This document shows positions 1-8,658 of a DNA stretch of 64,000 nt, piece after piece; within the stretch, counting starts at the first letter, position 1; every line of letters starts with the position of its first letter. Source of the stretch: Rhodospirillales bacterium (GTDB taxonomy: Bacteria; Pseudomonadota; Alphaproteobacteria; Reyranellales; Reyranellaceae); assembly GCA_016699855.1 (NCBI GenBank), contig CP064988.1, positions 1,888,501-1,952,500 of the forward strand, read 5' to 3'. The notes below the pieces were generated by a model. It had not been told where the DNA came from. It ran no database searches and saw only the letters and a list, made by a program, of their open reading frames with translations. A program made the position numbers and the translations under genes.

Positions 1-1
1 G

Positions 2-30
2 GCGCCGGCGGAACCGCGTTCCGCCGGCGC
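2..30 (-). terminator. Perfect GC-rich hairpin after the VOC gene
   Basis: Two perfect 12-base arms (2-13 and 19-30) with a five-base loop lie just past the stop codon of the minus-strand VOC gene. The position fits a transcription terminator. The T-run that would follow on the minus strand lies outside the window, so intrinsic termination cannot be confirmed. Confidence 0.45.
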
Positions 31-46
31 GCCCGGATCGCCCTCG

Positions 47-631
47 TCAGGTCTTGCCGAACACCGGCACCTTGTCGCCCTCGTCCTCTAGGGCGGCGGC
101 GCCCTCGGTCGGCAGCGTGCGCGCGTAGTTCAGCGCGCCGTCGATGTCGCCCGCCCAGACCTCCTTGGGCAGCTCGTACAGCAGCTCGACGCCGTAACCG
201 TTGGGGTCGCGGATGTAGAGGCTGTGGGTCATGCCGTGGTCGACGCGGCGCTCGAACTTGACGCCGCGCGACTGCAGGAAGGCGAGCTGCCGCAGCCACG
301 ATTCGCGGTCCGGCAGCGTGATGGCGACGTGGTTCACCGCCGTCGGCATGCCGAACATGCTCCATTCCTTGGGCGGCTCCGGCAGCGACGCGTTCTCGAC
401 CAGCGCGATGTCGTGGTGGTGCGTGTGGCCATCCTGGTCGCCGCTGTAGAAGCGCATCTTCGGCGGCTCCGGCCGCTGCGGCGTCGGCTTGAGCTGGCCG
501 ACCTGCCGGAAGCCCAGCATCTCGGTCCAGAACCGGTGCGACTCCTCGATGTTCCGCACGTTGAGCACGAGGTGGTTGATACCGCGCGGCGTCACCGCCC
601 GCTCCGGCGCGACCGGGTTGCTTCCGTCCAT
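47..631 (-). CDS. VOC-superfamily (glyoxalase/dioxygenase-fold) metalloenzyme
   Basis: This is a cytoplasmic enzyme of 194 aa in the vicinal oxygen chelate fold, which includes glyoxalase I and extradiol ring-cleavage dioxygenases. Two repeat modules are visible: the first opens at residues 18-30 (GINHLVLNVRNIE), the second at 99-110 (VNHVAITLPDRE). His20, His101 and Glu149 (in VELLYE) sit where the family binds its divalent metal. A His-rich loop (residues 69-73) is unusual. The substrate cannot be told from sequence. It is followed by a hairpin, and the acyl-CoA and Bug-type genes upstream suggest a small catabolic neighbourhood, perhaps for aromatic or organic-acid breakdown (inference). 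Confidence 0.85.
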   Translation of the reverse strand: MDGSNPVAPERAVTPRGINHLVLNVRNIEESHRFWTEMLGFRQVGQLKPTPQRPEPPKMRFYSGDQDGHTHHHDIALVENASLPEPPKEWSMFGMPTAVNHVAITLPDRESWLRQLAFLQSRGVKFERRVDHGMTHSLYIRDPNGYGVELLYELPKEVWAGDIDGALNYARTLPTEGAAALEDEGDKVPVFGKT

Positions 632-779
632 GGCACGCTCCCTTGGCTATGGGCGCCGGCGGCCCCGGCGCGCGCGTTCCTCCCGGCCACGTTAGCACAG
701 GATCGCCCCCGGCGGGGACGCCGGGTGCGTCCTCCCGCCGCCGGCGCCGGTCCGCGGCGCCGCCGGGTGGCCGCCGGCG

Positions 780-1523
780 TCAGCGGCCCTTGAACTTGGG
801 CGGCCGCTTCTCCTTGAAGGCGCGGGCCCCCTCGGCGGCGTCCTCGCCCTTGTTGACGCGCTCGAGGTCGACCATGGCGTGCGCCATGCGCTCGGACGGG
901 CCCTGCGGCAGCACGGATTTCGTCACGAACCGCTTGATGGTCTTCAGCACCAGCGGCGCGAAGCCCGCCAGCTCGGTGCCCCAGGCGACCGCCTCCTCGA
1001 CCTGTTTGCCGACCGGCACGACGCGGTTCACCAAGCCCACCTCGTAGGCGCGCCGCGCCTCCATCGGCCGGCACATCATCACGATCTCCATCGCGATCTT
1101 GTGCGGGATGCGGCCGGCGAGGCCGGAGATGATGCCGCCGCTGAAGCCGAGCTTGGCCTCGGGGTAGTAGAACTTCGTCGATTCGCTGGCGATGCAGAGA
1201 TCGGCCATCGCCACCATCACCATGGCGCCGCCGACGCACCAGCCCGAGGTCGCCGCGATCACCGGCTTCTCGGTGGTGATGCCCAGCGTCGGAATGCAGC
1301 GCCACAGCTCCGGCAGGTCGGTGACGTCGGCGCCGGCCGAGAAGTTCTTGTCGCCCGCGCCGGTGATCACGGCGGCGTGCTGGGCGTCGTCGGCGTCGAA
1401 CTCGCGGAACGCCGCCTGCATGTCGAGCGCCACGGCGCGGCTGATGGCGTTGCCCTTGTCGGGCCGGTTGATGGTGAAGACGGTGACCGGACCCTCGCGT
1501 TCGACCTTGACGACGTCTGACAT
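780..1523 (-). CDS. Enoyl-CoA hydratase/isomerase (crotonase) family protein
   Basis: Crotonase-fold enzyme of 247 aa acting on a CoA thioester. The oxyanion-hole segments are visible as FSAGAD (61-66) and CVGGA (96-100), and Glu122 in FYYPEAKLGF is at one of the catalytic acid/base positions. The second canonical Glu is not obvious in the following GGIISGLAGR stretch, so the exact chemistry (hydration, isomerisation or other) is uncertain. The tail is Lys/Pro rich (EKRPPKFKGR), common in this subfamily. An AGGAG lies upstream of the ATG. It is 21 bases downstream of the Bug-type binding protein gene and probably shares its transcript. Confidence 0.88.
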   Translation of the reverse strand: MSDVVKVEREGPVTVFTINRPDKGNAISRAVALDMQAAFREFDADDAQHAAVITGAGDKNFSAGADVTDLPELWRCIPTLGITTEKPVIAATSGWCVGGAMVMVAMADLCIASESTKFYYPEAKLGFSGGIISGLAGRIPHKIAMEIVMMCRPMEARRAYEVGLVNRVVPVGKQVEEAVAWGTELAGFAPLVLKTIKRFVTKSVLPQGPSERMAHAMVDLERVNKGEDAAEGARAFKEKRPPKFKGR

Positions 1524-1544
1524 GTGCCGCGGCTCCTTCTGGCG

Positions 1545-2507
1545 CTAGACCTTGATGTTGCCCCTCTTGATCACGTCGGCGAAGGCCGCGCTCTCGACCG
1601 CGATGCGCGCCTTCATCGCGTCGGGGTCGAGGAAGGTGGCGCGCTGCCCGGCCTGGTCGAGCTTGGCTATCGTGTCCGGATTGGCCAGCGACTCGCCGAT
1701 CGCCTTGGCGAACTTGTCGACGATCGGGCGCGGCGTGCCGGCCGGCGCCATCAGCCCGTACCAGCTATCGGCGCCATTCTTGCCGTAGCCCTGCTCGCGC
1801 AGCGTCCTCATCTGCGGCATGCCGTGCCAGCGCGTGTCGCTGAGCGAGGCCAGCCCCTTGAGCTTGCCCGCCTTGATGTGCGGCAGCGTGAGCTGGTCGA
1901 ACTGCAGCTGCACCTGCCCCGCCAGCAGGTCCTGCAGCGCCTGGGCGCTGCCCTTGTACGGGACGTGCGTGATGTTGATGCCGGCCTCGAGCTTCAGCAT
2001 CTCGCCGTAGAGGTGCGTGATCGTCGCCATCCCCGACGAGCCCCAGTTGACCTTGCCGGGATTGGCCTTGGCGTAGGCCACCAGGCCGGCGACGTCATCG
2101 AACGGCATCGAGGGATGCGTCGCCAGCGCGCCCATCGACGTCGCCATGCGGGCGACGTGCGCGAAGTCCTTCTCGGGGTGGTAGGGCAGCGGCTGCAGAT
2201 GCGGCGTGATCGCCACCATGGCGATGGTCATGCCGAGGAAAGTGTAGCCGTCGGGCGCCTGGTTCTTGACGAACTCCGCGCCGATCGCGCCGCTGGCGCC
2301 GCCCTTGTTGTCGAAGATGAAGGGCTGGCCCAGCGCCGTCGCGACCTTGTCGAGCGTGATGCGGGTCGCGAGGTCGGTCGGTCCGCCCGGCGGATAGGCG
2401 ATGACGATCCGCACCGGCTTGTTGGGCCAGTCGCCCTGCGCGCCGACGATGGAGGGCGCGGCAAGACCCGCCGCAGCCAGTCCCGTGACCACCGCTCTCC
2501 TGCGCAT
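1545..2507 (-). CDS. Bug-family (tripartite tricarboxylate type) periplasmic binding protein
   Basis: Extracytoplasmic solute-binding protein, about 320 aa, of the Bug/TctC family, which captures carboxylates or other small molecules. It opens with an Arg-rich n-region and hydrophobic core (MRRRAVVTGLAAAGLAAPS) and a probable AQ cleavage site. The mature protein begins WPNKPVRIVIAYPPGGPTD, the hallmark of the family. Two ATGs are close together; the second (2507) is chosen because AGGGAGG at 2514-2520 is six bases from it but abuts the first. No membrane TctA/TctB genes are beside it, as is usual for orphan Bug proteins. The ligand is unknown. Confidence 0.9.
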   Translation of the reverse strand: MRRRAVVTGLAAAGLAAPSIVGAQGDWPNKPVRIVIAYPPGGPTDLATRITLDKVATALGQPFIFDNKGGASGAIGAEFVKNQAPDGYTFLGMTIAMVAITPHLQPLPYHPEKDFAHVARMATSMGALATHPSMPFDDVAGLVAYAKANPGKVNWGSSGMATITHLYGEMLKLEAGINITHVPYKGSAQALQDLLAGQVQLQFDQLTLPHIKAGKLKGLASLSDTRWHGMPQMRTLREQGYGKNGADSWYGLMAPAGTPRPIVDKFAKAIGESLANPDTIAKLDQAGQRATFLDPDAMKARIAVESAAFADVIKRGNIKV

Positions 2508-2662
2508 CGCCATCCTCCCTGGAGTCCCGCCGGTTCGCCGGCTGTCGGATTGCCGGCGACTATACACCGCGGCGACGCGGCGGAAAGCGCCGCCGCCGCG
2601 ATTTGCCGCCGCCGCCGGCGCGCGGCAGGATGCCGCCCGCCATCCCGCCAGGAGACCCGCCC

Positions 2663-3349
2663 GTGCTCGACGATCCGCCGCTGCTGACGATCCGCGAGAG
2701 TTTCACGCGGCCCGACCCCGCCAAGGTCGCGGCGCTGCGGGGCGCCCAGACGGGCCATCTGGTCGACTGCATGGAGGGCCGCGGCGCCCTCGACTACCGC
2801 GTGAAGCCTGTCGATCCCGCGAACGCCGCGTTCTGCGGCGTCGCTGTCACGGCCTTCGCCTACCCCGCCGACAATCTCGCGGTGTTCGGCGCGATGGAGC
2901 AGGCGCGCGACGGCGACGTGATCGTCTGCGCCAACGACGGCTTCACCCGCACGGCCGTGATCGGCGACCTGGTCTGCGGCATGATGCGTAACAAGGGCGT
3001 CGCCGCCTTCGTCACCGACGGCCTCGTGCGCGACGTGGCCGGCATCATTCCGACCGGCCTGCCGACCTTCGGCGCCGGCGTGTCGCCCAATTCGCCGGCC
3101 CGCAACGGGCCGGGCACCGTCAACCTGCCGGTGACCATCGGCGGCGTGCCGGTGTCGCCCGGCGACGTGGTGGTGGGCGACGCCGACGGCGTGGTGGTCG
3201 TGCCGCGCGGCATGCTCGACATCGTCGCCGAGCGCCTGGCGGCGGTGCGGACCGCCGAGGCCGCCGCCGAGGCCCGCGTCAAGGCCGGCGCCACCTCGAC
3301 GCCGGCGGCCGAGCGGCTGCTGAAATCCGACCGCGTGAAGCGGATATGA
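2663..3349 (+). CDS. RraA-family aldolase/decarboxylase-like protein
   Basis: Protein of 228 aa in the RraA / 4-hydroxy-4-methyl-2-oxoglutarate aldolase superfamily. Members cleave pyruvate from hydroxy-keto acids or decarboxylate oxaloacetate; some instead inhibit RNase E. The signature TDGLVRD (about residues 113-119) carries the Arg-Asp pair used for substrate and metal binding, and DADGVVVVPR lies near the C-terminus. The GTG start at 2663 is preferred because AGGAGA stands seven bases upstream; an upstream in-frame ATG would add a Pro-rich, unlikely N-terminus. Given the neighbours (VOC, crotonase, Bug), an aldolase role in a catabolic path is more likely than RNase control. Confidence 0.82.
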   Translation: MLDDPPLLTIRESFTRPDPAKVAALRGAQTGHLVDCMEGRGALDYRVKPVDPANAAFCGVAVTAFAYPADNLAVFGAMEQARDGDVIVCANDGFTRTAVIGDLVCGMMRNKGVAAFVTDGLVRDVAGIIPTGLPTFGAGVSPNSPARNGPGTVNLPVTIGGVPVSPGDVVVGDADGVVVVPRGMLDIVAERLAAVRTAEAAAEARVKAGATSTPAAERLLKSDRVKRI

Positions 3350-3384
3350 CCGTGGCGCGACGCCCCGTTGGAGGTTCTACGAAC

Positions 3385-3747
3385 ATGACCCGCGGCAAAA
3401 CCGCCATCGGACTGGCGGTCGTCCTCCTTGCCCTCGCTCCGGCGGCCGCCACCGCGCAGGAGCGCCTCGTGGGTTGCTCCGTCGACTCCGACGGCAAACG
3501 GATGTTCGACGGCCGTTGCCGCTTCATCCCGGACCAGGGCGGATCCTTCGCGCTGGCGCACGCCGACCCGAACCGGCCGCTCTACGGCCGCATCCTGTCG
3601 ATCAGCGTGTTCATCGTCTCGCCGGGCGTCGCCGAGGTGCGCGGCCTCACGGACGCCGGCAACAACTCGCGCTGGGGCGAAGCCCGACGCTCGCGGCAGG
3701 ACGCCGCCTGCTGGGTCGGCTCGGATTTCACGGTGTGCGCGCGCTAG
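3385..3747 (+). CDS. Small secreted protein of unknown function
   Basis: A 120-aa protein with a clear signal peptide (MTRGKTAIGLAVVLLALAP, AxA-type site near residue 20). The mature part has three or four Cys residues (GCSVDSDG, GRCRF, AACWVGS, TVCAR), suggesting a small disulfide-bonded periplasmic protein. The ATG at 3385 has GGAGG ten bases upstream; an earlier ATG overlaps the RraA stop codon but would spoil the signal peptide. I do not recognise the family. Confidence 0.65.
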   Translation: MTRGKTAIGLAVVLLALAPAAATAQERLVGCSVDSDGKRMFDGRCRFIPDQGGSFALAHADPNRPLYGRILSISVFIVSPGVAEVRGLTDAGNNSRWGEARRSRQDAACWVGSDFTVCAR

Positions 3748-3799
3748 CCGCCGCCATCGACGCCGTCGCGGCGCGGGCGCCGGACGCGCGGAGCCGCGC

Positions 3800-5062
3800 G
3801 TGACGATCACCGCCGCGCAGGCCTTGGGATTCGCGGTCGCGCTCGGTGTCGGGCTGCTGGTCGGCGTCGAGCGCGAACGCCGCAAGGGCGTCGGCCCCGA
3901 CCGCGCCGTCGCCGGCGTGAGGACCTTCACGATCGCCGCGCTGCTCGGCGCCGCCTGCGCGACCGTCGACGGCGACTGGCTGGTGGCGGCGGCGACGCTC
4001 GGCGTCGCGCTGCTCACGGCGGCCGCCTACCGGCGCGCCCGCGCCGGGGATCCCGGTCTCACCACGGAGATCGCGCTGATCCTGATGCCGCCGCTCGGCG
4101 CGCTGGCCATGCGCGCGCCGGCGCTGGCCGCCGGCCTCGGCGTCGCCGTCGCCATCCTGCTGGCGGCGCGCGACGTCATGCACGACTTCGTGCGCGGCGC
4201 GCTGAGCGAGCGCGAGATCGCCGACGGCCTGGCGCTCGGCGCCGCCGCGTTGATCGTGCTGCCGCTCATGCCCGACGCCGGCATCGGGCCGTGGGCGGCG
4301 TTCAATCCGCGGGTGGTCTGGACCATCGTCGTGCTCGTGATGGCGGTCGGCGCGGTCGGCCACGTCGCGCTGCGCGCGCTCGGGCCCCGGACGGGCCTGC
4401 CGCTGGCCGGCCTGGTCTCCGGATTCGTGTCCAGCACCGCGACGATCGGCGCGATGGGCGTCCGCGCCGCGCGCGAACCCGCCATCGCGCGGCCCGCCAT
4501 CGCCGCCGCCGTGCTGTCGACGGTCGCGACCGTGGCGCAGCTGGCGCTGGTGCTGACGGCGCTCGACCGGGCGACGCTACGGACGCTGGCGCCGTCGCTG
4601 GTCGGCGCCGGCCTCGCCGCGCTGGCGTACGGCGCGGTCTTCACGCTGCGCGCGTTGGCGGCGCCGGCCGGCGGCGACACCGCGACCGGCCGCGCCTTCG
4701 AACCGCGCGCCGCGGTCGCGCTCGCCCTGGTCGTCGCGGCGGTGCTGTTCGGCGCGGCGGCCTTGAACGACCTCTACGGCGCGCGCGGCGCGCTCGTGGC
4801 GGCGGCCATAGCGGGCCTCGTCGACGCGCACGCCGCCGCCGCCTCCGTCGCGACGCTGGCCGCCGACGGCAAGCTGCCGGCGGACGCCGCGGCCCTCGCG
4901 ATCCTCGCCGGTTTCACGGCCAACACCGCGGCGAAGCTGGTGGTGGCGTTCGCCGCCGGCGGCGCGCGCTTCGCCGGCGCCATCGCGCCGGGTCTGGCGC
5001 TGGTGGCCGCCGCCGCGTGGGCCGGGTTCTTCCTCGCGCCACGCCTCGCGCCCTGGCTTTGA
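3800..5062 (+). CDS. MgtC/SapB-DUF4010 family integral membrane protein
   Basis: Multi-pass inner-membrane protein of about 420 aa starting at GTG 3800. The N-terminus carries the MgtC/SapB-like block (ALGVGLLVGVERERRK, then GVRTFTIAALLGA), followed by about ten hydrophobic helices matching the DUF4010 C-terminal half, including GLVSGFVSSTATIGAMG. The biochemical role of these two-domain proteins is not known; a link to cation homeostasis is only by analogy with MgtC. It converges on the NADH-azoreductase-like gene with a 17-base gap. Confidence 0.82.
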   Translation: MTITAAQALGFAVALGVGLLVGVERERRKGVGPDRAVAGVRTFTIAALLGAACATVDGDWLVAAATLGVALLTAAAYRRARAGDPGLTTEIALILMPPLGALAMRAPALAAGLGVAVAILLAARDVMHDFVRGALSEREIADGLALGAAALIVLPLMPDAGIGPWAAFNPRVVWTIVVLVMAVGAVGHVALRALGPRTGLPLAGLVSGFVSSTATIGAMGVRAAREPAIARPAIAAAVLSTVATVAQLALVLTALDRATLRTLAPSLVGAGLAALAYGAVFTLRALAAPAGGDTATGRAFEPRAAVALALVVAAVLFGAAALNDLYGARGALVAAAIAGLVDAHAAAASVATLAADGKLPADAAALAILAGFTANTAAKLVVAFAAGGARFAGAIAPGLALVAAAAWAGFFLAPRLAPWL

Positions 5063-5079
5063 GTCCGTCGCCTCGCGGG

Positions 5080-5697
5080 TCAGGCCAGCGCCGCCTCGAT
5101 CTCGCGCAGCGCGCCGGCCCAAGCCTCGGCGGCGGCGTCCTCGCCGCGGGTGACGCCCTCCAGCCGGACGAAGCGCGTGTCGCGCAGGCCGATCGTCGCG
5201 AGGATCTCGCGCAGGTAGGACGTCAGGAAGTCGGGCTGCCGCGCGCGCTCGCCGGTGTAGTAGCCGCCCGACGCGACGACGACGTAGCTCGGCCGGTCGC
5301 GCAGCGTGCCGACCTTGCCGCCCGGCTCGATCGTGAAGCTGCGGCCGGCGCGCACGACCTGGTCGATCCACGCCTTCAGGCACGCCGGCACCGTGTAGTT
5401 GTGCATCGGCGTGGAGATCAGCAACGCGTCGGTCGCCTCGAGCTCGGCGATCAACGCCTCGGACTCCGCGAGCGCCGCGACGCCGCGCGCGCTCTCGGCG
5501 GTGCGGTGCGCCGGCATGGCCTTCGTGAACGCCTGGTCGACGAAGCCCGGCGGCGCGCGGCCGAGATCGCGACGGGTGACGGCCAGTCCGCCGCCGCCCG
5601 CGCGCAGCCGCGCCTCGAGCGCGTCGGCGGCGCGCCAGCTCCATGCCTCCGGTCCCTTGGGGCTGCAATCCAGACGCAAAAGCCGTGTGGCGCTCAT
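5080..5697 (-). CDS. FMN-dependent NADH-azoreductase-like flavodoxin-fold protein
   Basis: Cytoplasmic oxidoreductase of 205 aa with the flavodoxin-like fold of AzoR/NQO proteins, which reduce quinones and azo compounds with NAD(P)H. The FMN phosphate loop region (LRLDCSPKGPEAWS) is at the N-terminus; STPMHNYTVPACLKAWIDQVVRAG (about 93-116) is the typical flavin and dimer segment, and ASGGYYTGE follows. The ATG at 5697 overlaps the stop codon of an upstream coding fragment (ATGA). That fragment looks like the end of a TonB-dependent receptor. Confidence 0.8.
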   Translation of the reverse strand: MSATRLLRLDCSPKGPEAWSWRAADALEARLRAGGGGLAVTRRDLGRAPPGFVDQAFTKAMPAHRTAESARGVAALAESEALIAELEATDALLISTPMHNYTVPACLKAWIDQVVRAGRSFTIEPGGKVGTLRDRPSYVVVASGGYYTGERARQPDFLTSYLREILATIGLRDTRFVRLEGVTRGEDAAAEAWAGALREIEAALA

Positions 5698-5850
5698 CGA
5701 TTCGTCCCCGAGCCGCGTCCGATGGGAACCGCGAACCGGAAGGCGCGCGGCGGCATACCGTAGCGGAAGTAGAAGCGCTGGCCGAGCAGGTTGTCGATCG
5801 CGGTGTCGAGCGCGCTCGGACCATCGGCTCGCGAAACCCGCGGCCGGCGC
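5694..5850 (-). pseudogene. Possible C-terminal remnant of a TonB-dependent receptor
   Basis: Read on the minus strand, the frame ending in TGA at 5694 encodes about 50 residues including DTAIDNLLGQRFYFRYGMPP followed by RAFRFAVPIG. The D/N-NLL...RFYFRYGMP..FRF pattern is what the last two strands of TonB-dependent outer-membrane receptors look like. Nothing upstream in the same frame continues the barrel; instead a palindromic repeat begins at about 5877. I therefore read it as a decayed gene end whose stop overlaps the azoreductase start. Recognition rests on a short match only. Confidence 0.4.
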
Positions 5851-5876
5851 CGGATTCGACCTCCATGCCGCCTCCG

Positions 5877-5942
5877 TCATCCCGAGCGCAGCGAGAGATC
5901 TCTCCGCCGCCTCAGGATCGCTCGCGCCGCTCGGGATGACAG
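5877..5942. repeat. Family C palindromic element
   Basis: Imperfect inverted repeat whose arms read ATCCCGAGCGCAGCGAG and, inverted, CGCTCGGGATGA. The same ends occur near 20.1, 29.6, 30.6, 31.8/32.9, 50.9 and 53.3 kb. It resembles extragenic palindromes (REP/BIME) of Proteobacteria. Confidence 0.75.
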
Positions 5943-5985
5943 GAAGAGCCGATCGCCACAGAGTCCGCTCGCGATCGCGCCGCCG

Positions 5986-7164
5986 TCACGCCGGCTTGGT
6001 CGCCAGCCCGCGGGCCAGGCTCCAGCGGTGGACCTCGGACGGGCCGTCGTAGATCCGGAAGGCGCGGATCTCGCGGAAGATGCGCTCGACCGGCGTGTCG
6101 CCGGTGACGCCCAGCCCGCCCAGCACCTGCACGCAGCGGTCGGCGACGCGGTACAGGGCCTCCGACACCGCGACCTTGGCGACGCTCGATTCGACGCGCG
6201 CGCTGCGGCCCTGGTCCAGCACCCAGGCGCAATGCCACACCGCCAGCCGCGAGAGGTGCAGGTCGATCTCGTTGTCGGCGAGCTGGAAGCCGACGCCCTC
6301 GTGCTCGATCAGGGTCCTGCCGAACGCCTTGCGGCGGTTGGCGTAGTCCACGGCGATGTCGTGCGCCCGCCTGGCGGCGCCGAGCCAGCGCATGCAGTGC
6401 GTCAGCCGCGCCGGCGCCAGCCGCACCTGGGCGTAGCGGAAGCCGCGGCCGACCTCGCCCAGCACGTCGTCCTTGTGCACGCGCAGGTCCTCGAAGCGGA
6501 TCACGGCGTGGCCGCCGGTCATCGACTCCTCGATCGTGTCGATGACGCGCTCCGTGACGACGCCCTTCGACGGCAGGTCGACGAGGAAGATGGTGGCGCC
6601 GAGGTCGACGCCGGCGTCCATCGTGCGCGCCATGATGATCATCATGCCGGCGCCGTCGGCGCCGGTGATCAGCCACTTCGTGCCGTTGATCACGTAGTGG
6701 TCGCCGTCGCGCACCGCCAGCGTGTTCATCGCGCCGGGATCGGAGCCGGCGCCGGGCGGCGGTTCGGTCATGGCGAAGCAGGAGCGGATGTCGCCGGCGG
6801 CCAGCGGCCTGAGCCAGCGCCGCTTGTGCGCCTCGCTCGCCACCGCCTCGAGCATGTGCATGTTGCCCTCGTCCGGCGCCATGCAGTGCAGCGCGATCGG
6901 GCCGAGCAGCGAGTAGCCGGCCTCCTCGAACACGATCGCGCGCTCGCGGTGGCTCAGCCCGAGTCCGCCGAACTCCGGCGCGCATTGCGGCGACAACAGC
7001 CCGGCGGCGCGCGCCTTGGCGTTCAGCTCCCGCCGCAGCGCGTCGCTCGGTCCGTGCGGCGACTGCCGCGGATCGCGCTCGCAGGGGATCACGACGTCGC
7101 GCACGAAGTCGCGCGTGCGCTTCTGGAGGTCGAGCTCGCGCTCGGTGGGGCTGAAATCGATCAT
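5986..7164 (-). CDS. Acyl-CoA dehydrogenase (ACAD10/11-like)
   Basis: FAD enzyme of 392 aa that oxidises an acyl-CoA to the enoyl-CoA. The N-terminal helical domain is followed by CFAMTEPPPGAGSD (about 140-153), the FAD-contacting beta-domain strand, and NGTKWLITGADG. The C-terminal domain contains QVLGGLGVTGDTPVERIFRE and IYDGPSEVHRWSLAR, where Asp replaces the usual Glu of the YEG motif, as in ACAD10/11-type enzymes. Substrate is uncertain; that subgroup includes 4-hydroxy-acyl and long-chain substrates. It sits in a run of minus-strand genes with a thiolase about 1.5 kb upstream. Confidence 0.9.
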   Translation of the reverse strand: MIDFSPTERELDLQKRTRDFVRDVVIPCERDPRQSPHGPSDALRRELNAKARAAGLLSPQCAPEFGGLGLSHRERAIVFEEAGYSLLGPIALHCMAPDEGNMHMLEAVASEAHKRRWLRPLAAGDIRSCFAMTEPPPGAGSDPGAMNTLAVRDGDHYVINGTKWLITGADGAGMMIIMARTMDAGVDLGATIFLVDLPSKGVVTERVIDTIEESMTGGHAVIRFEDLRVHKDDVLGEVGRGFRYAQVRLAPARLTHCMRWLGAARRAHDIAVDYANRRKAFGRTLIEHEGVGFQLADNEIDLHLSRLAVWHCAWVLDQGRSARVESSVAKVAVSEALYRVADRCVQVLGGLGVTGDTPVERIFREIRAFRIYDGPSEVHRWSLARGLATKPA

Positions 7165-7215
7165 GTCGCTCTCCGTCCGGTGCCGGCGCGATCTACGGGC
7201 GCCGAGGCGCGCGCG

Positions 7216-8643
7216 TCAACCGCGCGCGGCGGCGTCGTACCTGCCCCAGAGGCCGTGCTTGCGGTGGCTGGCGCCGCGCAGCCGCTCGACGAAGGCGGCG
7301 TGCGCCTCGCGTCCCTCGACCCCGCCCAGCGTCCCGTCGAGCGCCGCGAGATCGGCCAGCGCCGCGATCACCGCGTCGTAGTGCCGGATGACGCCGTCGC
7401 GCACGACGCGGGTCACCACCTTGCGCAGCAGCGCCTCGCACTCGGCCGGATGCGTGTCGCGCAGCGCGGCGGCGGCGGCCAGCAGCCGGTCGACGTCGTG
7501 GGCGTCGAGATCGGCGAGGCGCTCGCGCACCAGCCGCGCCGCGGCCTCGAGGTTCGGCCACGCCAGCAGGAAGTCCAGGGCCACGCCGGCGTGCCGCGAC
7601 GCCACGACGTAGGCGATGGCGCGGCGTTCGACCGGATCGTCCTCGAAATCCGGCAGCCGCTTCAGGTACGCGCGCAGCGCGTCCGGCGACAAGGTGCGCT
7701 CGAACCACGCCCAGCGCGCCGCCTGCGCCTCGTCGCGCCGGCCCAGCGCGTCGAGGATCCGCAGACGGGCGTCGATGGCGCGCGGCGCGCGCGCGTTGTA
7801 GCGGGCGTCGTCGAGCCAGCCCAGCGCCTCCTCGGCGCGCCCGGTCGCCAGCAGCCGCTCGGCGATGGCGACGCTGTCGACGTGGTCGTGGTGGTCGCGC
7901 GTCGCAACGGCGATGTAGTCGTCGACGTCGCCCAGCGAATCGGCGATGCGCAGCAGCGGCTGGCGCAGGCGCATGGCGGCGACCTTGGCGTGGTAGGCCG
8001 GGCCGAACGCCATCCGCCACGGCGCCCGCAGATGCTCCTCGGGCAGCGCGTCGAGCCGCGCCCGCAGCGCCGCGCGCAGCGCCTCCAGCCCCTCGCGGCC
8101 CAGCAGCGGATCGAACGTCTCCAGCTCGACCTCGACGTTGACGTCGTCGGCCAGCAGCCGCTCCAGCATGAAGGCGACGGTCTCGGACGCGTCGCGGTCC
8201 GGCATCGCGCCCCACAGCCGCACCAGCGCGCGCGTCGAGTCGGTCAGCGCCTCGGTCACGCGGTGGTGGCCGCCGGCGCGCGCCGCGATGTCGCCCTCGG
8301 TCTCGGCGATCCGGCGCAGCAGCGCCACCGCCAGCCGGTGGTCCGTCGGCGCGATCGCGTTCTCGACGATCCCCGCCAGGGCCGCGACCTCGCGCGCGAG
8401 ATCGCGGATGGCGGACGCCGACTCGACGGCCGGGCCGCGCGGCAGGGCGTTGACCCGCCGCTCGATCTCGATCGCCAGGTCCTCGCCGCCGGCGTCCTCC
8501 GCCAGCGCCAGCGCGACGCGTCCGCGCAGCGCCCGGTCGTGGCGCGCCTCCTCGGCCAGAAGCGCCGCCAGCCGCTCGACGCCCAGCCGCCGCAGGTTGG
8601 CGGCGGTGACGGTCGTCGACGCGCGCGCCGGCGGTCTGCCCAC
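7216..8643 (-). CDS. DUF6880-like helical repeat protein
   Basis: Cytoplasmic protein of 475 aa, almost entirely Ala/Arg/Leu-rich amphipathic helices. The C-terminal half has TPR-like helical pairs (AERLLATGRAEEALGWLDDA, ARLRILDALGRRDEAQAARW), matching what I know of the DUF6880 family, some of which are fused to SWIM zinc fingers. No catalytic motif is evident. It starts 15 bases after the thiolase stop, on the same strand. Function unknown. Confidence 0.7.
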   Translation of the reverse strand: MGRPPARASTTVTAANLRRLGVERLAALLAEEARHDRALRGRVALALAEDAGGEDLAIEIERRVNALPRGPAVESASAIRDLAREVAALAGIVENAIAPTDHRLAVALLRRIAETEGDIAARAGGHHRVTEALTDSTRALVRLWGAMPDRDASETVAFMLERLLADDVNVEVELETFDPLLGREGLEALRAALRARLDALPEEHLRAPWRMAFGPAYHAKVAAMRLRQPLLRIADSLGDVDDYIAVATRDHHDHVDSVAIAERLLATGRAEEALGWLDDARYNARAPRAIDARLRILDALGRRDEAQAARWAWFERTLSPDALRAYLKRLPDFEDDPVERRAIAYVVASRHAGVALDFLLAWPNLEAAARLVRERLADLDAHDVDRLLAAAAALRDTHPAECEALLRKVVTRVVRDGVIRHYDAVIAALADLAALDGTLGGVEGREAHAAFVERLRGASHRKHGLWGRYDAAARG

Positions 8644-8658
8644 GACGCCGGCCGCCGC

